Under the pieces are notes generated by a model. That model saw nothing but the letters and a program-made list of their open reading frames with translations. It searched no databases and was not told the DNA's origin. Below, in pieces: positions 61,079 through 64,000 of a DNA stretch of 64,000 bases. Source of the stretch: an uncultured Paracoccaceae bacterium (lineage in GTDB: Bacteria; Pseudomonadota; Alphaproteobacteria; Rhodobacterales; Rhodobacteraceae); assembly GCA_934500835.1 (NCBI GenBank), contig CAKSTR010000001.1:186001-250000 (forward strand). Reading direction: 5' to 3'. The number at the start of each line of letters is the position of its first letter. The first letter of the stretch is position 1. The translations under genes and the position numbers were made by a program.

Positions 61079-62224
61079 ATGCGTGCATCCCTGATCTCGG
61101 CCGCCTTCGTGGCGGCGCTGGTGGGCTATGGCTCCACCATCGCGCTGGTGCTGGCGGCGGCCGCGGCCGTGGGCGCGACCGAGGCGCAGACGGCCAGCTG
61201 GGTGCTGGCGGTCTGCGTGGCCAAGGCGGTGGGCGCCGCGATCCTTTCCACCTGGCATCGGGTGCCGGTCGTTCTGGCCTGGTCCACGCCCGGCACGGCG
61301 CTGGTGGCGGCAACCCATGGGCTGACGATCCAGATGGCGGTGGGGGCCTTCGTGCTGACCGGCCTGCTGATCGCGCTGACCGGGCTGATCCGCCCCCTGG
61401 GCCGGGCGGTTGCGATGATTCCCGATGGCATTTCCGGCGGGATGCTGGCCGGTGTGCTGCTTCCCTTCGTGCTGACCGGGGTGGGCGCGGCCGACAGCGC
61501 GCCGGTGCTGGTGCTGCCGATGCTGGCGGTCTTCGCGCTGGTGCGGCTGAAGAACCCCGCGGTGGCGGTGATCGCCGCCCTTGCCGCGGGGCTTGCGCTG
61601 GCCTTCGCCACCGGCACGCAATGGCCGGCCCTGTCGCTGCCCCTGCCCCGGCTTGAGGTCATCTGGCCGCATTTCGACACGGGCACGGTGATCGGCCTTG
61701 CGATCCCGCTCTATCTTGTCACCATGGCCAGCCAGAACCTGCCCGGCTTTGCCACCATGCGCGCGGCGGGGTTCGAGCCGCCGGTGCGCAGCGCGCTTGG
61801 CGTGACGGGGCTCATCTCCACCATTGCCGCCTTCTTCGGGGCGCATACCGTGTCGATGGCGGCGATCACCGCGGCAATCTGCATGGGCGACGATGTCCAC
61901 CCCGACCGCAGCCAGCGCTGGAAGGTGGGCCTGGCCTATGCCGTGTTCTGGGCGCTGCTGGGGCTGTTCTCTCCGGTCCTGCTGACCCTGATCGGCACCC
62001 TGCCGCCACAGGTGATGCTGGCGCTGGTCGGCCTTGCCCTTCTGGGCGCGCTGACCGGCGCGCTGGCCACCGCCATGGCCGTCCCCGAGCAACGCTTTGC
62101 CGCCGTGCTGACCCTTGGCATCACCGCCGCCGGCGTGCCTTTCCTTGGCATTGGCGCCGCGTTCTGGGGGCTGGTCGCGGGCGTCGCCTTCCATCTGCTG
62201 GACCGGGTCGCGCGCAAGGCCTGA
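61079..62224 (+). CDS. benE: BenE-family benzoate/H+ symporter
   Basis: The 381-residue integral membrane protein has about twelve hydrophobic segments and the BenE-family stretches LILSTWHRVPVVLAWSTPGTAL (here AAILSTWHRVPVVLAWSTPGTA), MIPDGISGGMLAGVLLPF, LYLVTMASQNLPGFATMRAAGF and FFGAHTVSMAAITAAICMGDDVHPD. It would import benzoate or a related aromatic acid by proton symport; no catabolic genes are nearby, so the substrate is open. GGAGGCGTC precedes ATG 61079. It ends before a composite repeat element. Confidence 0.9.
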   Translation: MRASLISAAFVAALVGYGSTIALVLAAAAAVGATEAQTASWVLAVCVAKAVGAAILSTWHRVPVVLAWSTPGTALVAATHGLTIQMAVGAFVLTGLLIALTGLIRPLGRAVAMIPDGISGGMLAGVLLPFVLTGVGAADSAPVLVLPMLAVFALVRLKNPAVAVIAALAAGLALAFATGTQWPALSLPLPRLEVIWPHFDTGTVIGLAIPLYLVTMASQNLPGFATMRAAGFEPPVRSALGVTGLISTIAAFFGAHTVSMAAITAAICMGDDVHPDRSQRWKVGLAYAVFWALLGLFSPVLLTLIGTLPPQVMLALVGLALLGALTGALATAMAVPEQRFAAVLTLGITAAGVPFLGIGAAFWGLVAGVAFHLLDRVARKA

Positions 62225-62243
62225 TGCCCCGACAGCCGCACCC

Positions 62244-62385
62244 TTGGGGGTTTCACCCCCAAACCCCGAGGATATTTTCAGACAGAAAATGCAATTGCTC
62301 TCATCTTGTTTTCTGTCTGAAAATATCCCCGCGCGGCGCGCAGCCCGAGCCGGTTGGCGCGAAACGCGCCAGAGGCGAGAGAAAA
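62244..62385. repeat. GC-hairpin + GGATATTT element, copy 5 (head-to-head pair)
   Basis: Hairpin TTGGGGGT-TTC-ACCCCCAA (62244-62262); GGATATTTTCAGACAGAAAA (62270-62289) with its perfect 20-base inverted copy (62309-62328); hairpin GGCGCG-AAA-CGCGCC (62356-62370); AGAGGCGAGAGAAAA (62371-62385). It has the same layout as 47592-47740 and lies between convergent benE and uvrD. Confidence 0.9.
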
Positions 62386-62440
62386 GACGTGCGGCGCAAG
62401 CCGCTCGATCTGCCTGGACCGGCTGGCTGAAGCGCGCGGA

Positions 62441-64000
62441 TCAGAACGGGATGTCGTCGGCCATGTCCGCGGGCATGACGAAGCGGGCGACGATCTTCTT
62501 CTCGCCGGCCTTGTCGAAGCGGATGTCCAGCTTGTCGCCCTCGATCCCGGTCACGCTTCCATAGCCGAACTTGGTGTGGAACACCCGGTCGCCGGGCGAA
62601 TAGGCGCTGTCGGCGGTCAGCTCGATGGTGGCGTTGCGCGCCCCGCGCGGTTGCGAGGCCGGGCGGATGGCCTGCCGCTCCTGCATGCGCCGCCAGCCGG
62701 GCGAGTTGTAGACATCGGCCCGGGTCGCCCGGTCCTCCAGCGTGGACCCGAAGCCGCCCCCGAAACCCGGAGCCGCCGCCGCGCCATAGCCGCCGCCCAT
62801 CAGGCCGGGCGGGGTCAGCACCTCGACATGATCCTGCGGCAGTTCGTCGATGAAGCGGCTGGGCAGCTGGCTTTGCCACTGGCCATAGACCCGGCGGTTC
62901 GAGGCGAAGGAGATCGTGCAGATTTCCTCGGCCCTGGTGATGCCGACATAGGCGAGGCGGCGCTCCTCCTCGATCCCTTTCAGGCCGGATTCGTCCATGC
63001 TGCGCTGGCTGGGGAAGAGGCCGTCCTCCCATCCCGGCAGGAAGACCACCGGGAATTCCAGCCCCTTGGCGGCATGGAGAGTCATGATGCTGACCTTCTC
63101 GGCCGCATCCTCGGACTCGTTTTCCATGATCAGGCTGACGTGTTCGAGAAAGCCCTGCAGGCTGTCGAACTGTTCCAGCGCCTTGATCAGTTCCTTGAGG
63201 TTTTCAAGCCGGCCCTCGGCCTCGGGCGACTTGTCGTTCTGCCACATCGAGACATAGCCCGATTCCTCGAGGATCACCTCGGCCAGCCGGACATGGGTCA
63301 GATCGGACTGGGGCGGCGTGTCGGGCAGGATCGGTTCGATCAGCGTGTCGGCCACAGCGGGGCGGGCATGGGCGATGGCCGCGTGCCAGCGGTCCACCGC
63401 CTCGACGAAGATGCGCAGCTGGGCCGCGCCCTTGCCGCCGATCCCGCCGCGCGCCAGAAGGCCGCGGGCGCCTTCCAGAAGGCTCATCCCCAGGTCCCGC
63501 GCCTCGCGCTGGATGTCCTGCTGCGCCTTGTCGCCAAGGCCGCGCTTGGGCAGGTTGATCACGCGTTCGAAGGCGAGGTCGTCCTCGGGGCTGACCGCCA
63601 GGCGGAAATAGGCCATGGCGTCGCGGATTTCCTGCCGTTCGTAGAACCTGGGCCCGCCGATGACGCGATAGGGCAGGCCGATGGTCAGGAAGCGGTCCTC
63701 GAAGGCGCGCATCTGGTGGGAGGCGCGGACGAGGATCGCCTGCCCGTCCAGGCCGATCGGATCATGGTGGCGGGTGCCGCGCTGCAGGGCTTCGATCTCT
63801 TCGCCGATCCAGCGCGCCTCTTCCTCGCCGTCCCAATGGCCGATCAGGCGGACCTTCTCGCCCTGTTTGATGTCGGTCCAGAGCGTCTTGCCCAACCGTC
63901 CGGCGTTGGCGCTGATCACGCCCGAGGCGGCGGCAAGGATGTGGGGGGTGGAGCGGTAGTTCTGTTCCAGCCGGATCACCGTGGCGCCGGGGAAATCCTT
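62441..64000 (-). CDS. uvrD: UvrD/PcrA-type DNA helicase II, C-terminal 520 residues (N-terminus outside window)
   Basis: Superfamily 1 3'-5' helicase for nucleotide-excision and mismatch repair. The visible part includes motif IV IRLEQNYRSTPHIL, YRVIGGPRFYERQEIRDAMAY, motif V TLHAAKGLEFPVVFLPGWEDGLFPSQRS and motif VI EEERRLAYVGITRAEE. It ends in the small C-terminal domain (GDRVFHTKFGYGSVTGIEGDKLDIRFD) that binds RNA polymerase in the PcrA/UvrD group. The frame is open to base 64000; Walker A and B lie beyond the edge. Confidence 0.95.
   Translation of the reverse strand, partial: KDFPGATVIRLEQNYRSTPHILAAASGVISANAGRLGKTLWTDIKQGEKVRLIGHWDGEEEARWIGEEIEALQRGTRHHDPIGLDGQAILVRASHQMRAFEDRFLTIGLPYRVIGGPRFYERQEIRDAMAYFRLAVSPEDDLAFERVINLPKRGLGDKAQQDIQREARDLGMSLLEGARGLLARGGIGGKGAAQLRIFVEAVDRWHAAIAHARPAVADTLIEPILPDTPPQSDLTHVRLAEVILEESGYVSMWQNDKSPEAEGRLENLKELIKALEQFDSLQGFLEHVSLIMENESEDAAEKVSIMTLHAAKGLEFPVVFLPGWEDGLFPSQRSMDESGLKGIEEERRLAYVGITRAEEICTISFASNRRVYGQWQSQLPSRFIDELPQDHVEVLTPPGLMGGGYGAAAAPGFGGGFGSTLEDRATRADVYNSPGWRRMQERQAIRPASQPRGARNATIELTADSAYSPGDRVFHTKFGYGSVTGIEGDKLDIRFDKAGEKKIVARFVMPADMADDIPF

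Noticed and set aside
60362..62194. A 610-codon minus-strand frame across benE and the hairpin array
   Set aside because: Extremely Arg/Gly/His-rich, runs through the small-RNA repeats, and lies opposite a clear membrane transporter.
1..64000. tRNA, rRNA, insertion sequences, integrases and prophage genes
   Set aside because: Looked for tRNA-like cloverleaf ends, transposase or integrase motifs and terminal inverted repeats with target duplications; none could be supported.

Overview
The window looks like a chromosomal segment of a GC-rich alphaproteobacterium of the Rhodobacterales (Rhodobacter/Paracoccus-like). The evidence is a dcw cluster in the order typical of that group, a DUF1127 gene followed by CCTCCTCCC-loop hairpins (the ccaF1/CcsR arrangement known from Rhodobacter sphaeroides), the small F1-ATPase zeta subunit (DUF1476), a GTTC-N7-GTTC SOS box, and split methionine-synthase-type genes (corrinoid protein, homocysteine methyltransferase, DUF1638). 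I see no IS element, prophage, CRISPR array, tRNA or rRNA. All identifications rest on reading the sequence and recalled family knowledge; no database search was run.

Layout. 1-4.3 kb: the end of a kdp potassium operon (kdpB tail, kdpC, kdpD, kdpE) and its terminator. 4.5-12.6 kb: an FrpB/FetA-like TonB-dependent receptor, sspB, a phospholipid-methyltransferase-like enzyme, a DoxX protein, fumC, small conserved genes and an alcohol dehydrogenase. 11.8-15.7 kb: DUF1638, a small membrane protein, a corrinoid protein, a LexA-box-preceded SplB-like radical SAM protein and a homocysteine methyltransferase. 15.9-17.4 kb: the zeta subunit, purC and purS. 17.5-21.4 kb: a P450 plus membrane hydrolase pair, ccdA and a TusA-like gene. 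21.6-32.3 kb: rne with a long leader, ppk2 behind a Pho box, a sulfotransferase, a DctBD-like two-component system whose regulator lacks GAFTGA, purQ and an FAD-linked oxidase.

32.4-58.4 kb is one long leftward block of cell-envelope and division genes. In transcription order it runs mraZ, rsmH, ftsL, ftsI, murE, murF, mraY, DUF2161, DedA, murD, ogt, ftsW, murG, murC, two small membrane proteins, murB, ddl, ftsQ, ftsA, ftsZ, lpxC, bamD, recN. The Mur ligases build the UDP-MurNAc-pentapeptide, MraY and MurG make lipid II, and FtsW/FtsI/FtsQ/FtsL/FtsA/FtsZ use it at the septum. LpxC and BamD serve the outer membrane. ftsZ appears to have its own promoter behind a strong terminator. mraZ is preceded by an unusually long leader with two helically phased GGGA arrays.

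59.2-64 kb: mrp, the ccaF1/CcsR-like small-RNA locus (six CCTCCTCC-type hairpins in three 110-bp units), benE, and the C-terminal part of a uvrD/pcrA helicase running off the right edge.

Two dispersed repeat families stand out. One consists of ladders of 22-nt palindromes spaced by a single base (10.4, 14.7 and 30.8 kb). The other is a GC-hairpin plus GGATATTT...GAAAATG element (17.5, 32.4, 47.6, 53.1 and 62.3 kb), nearly always at gene 3' ends.
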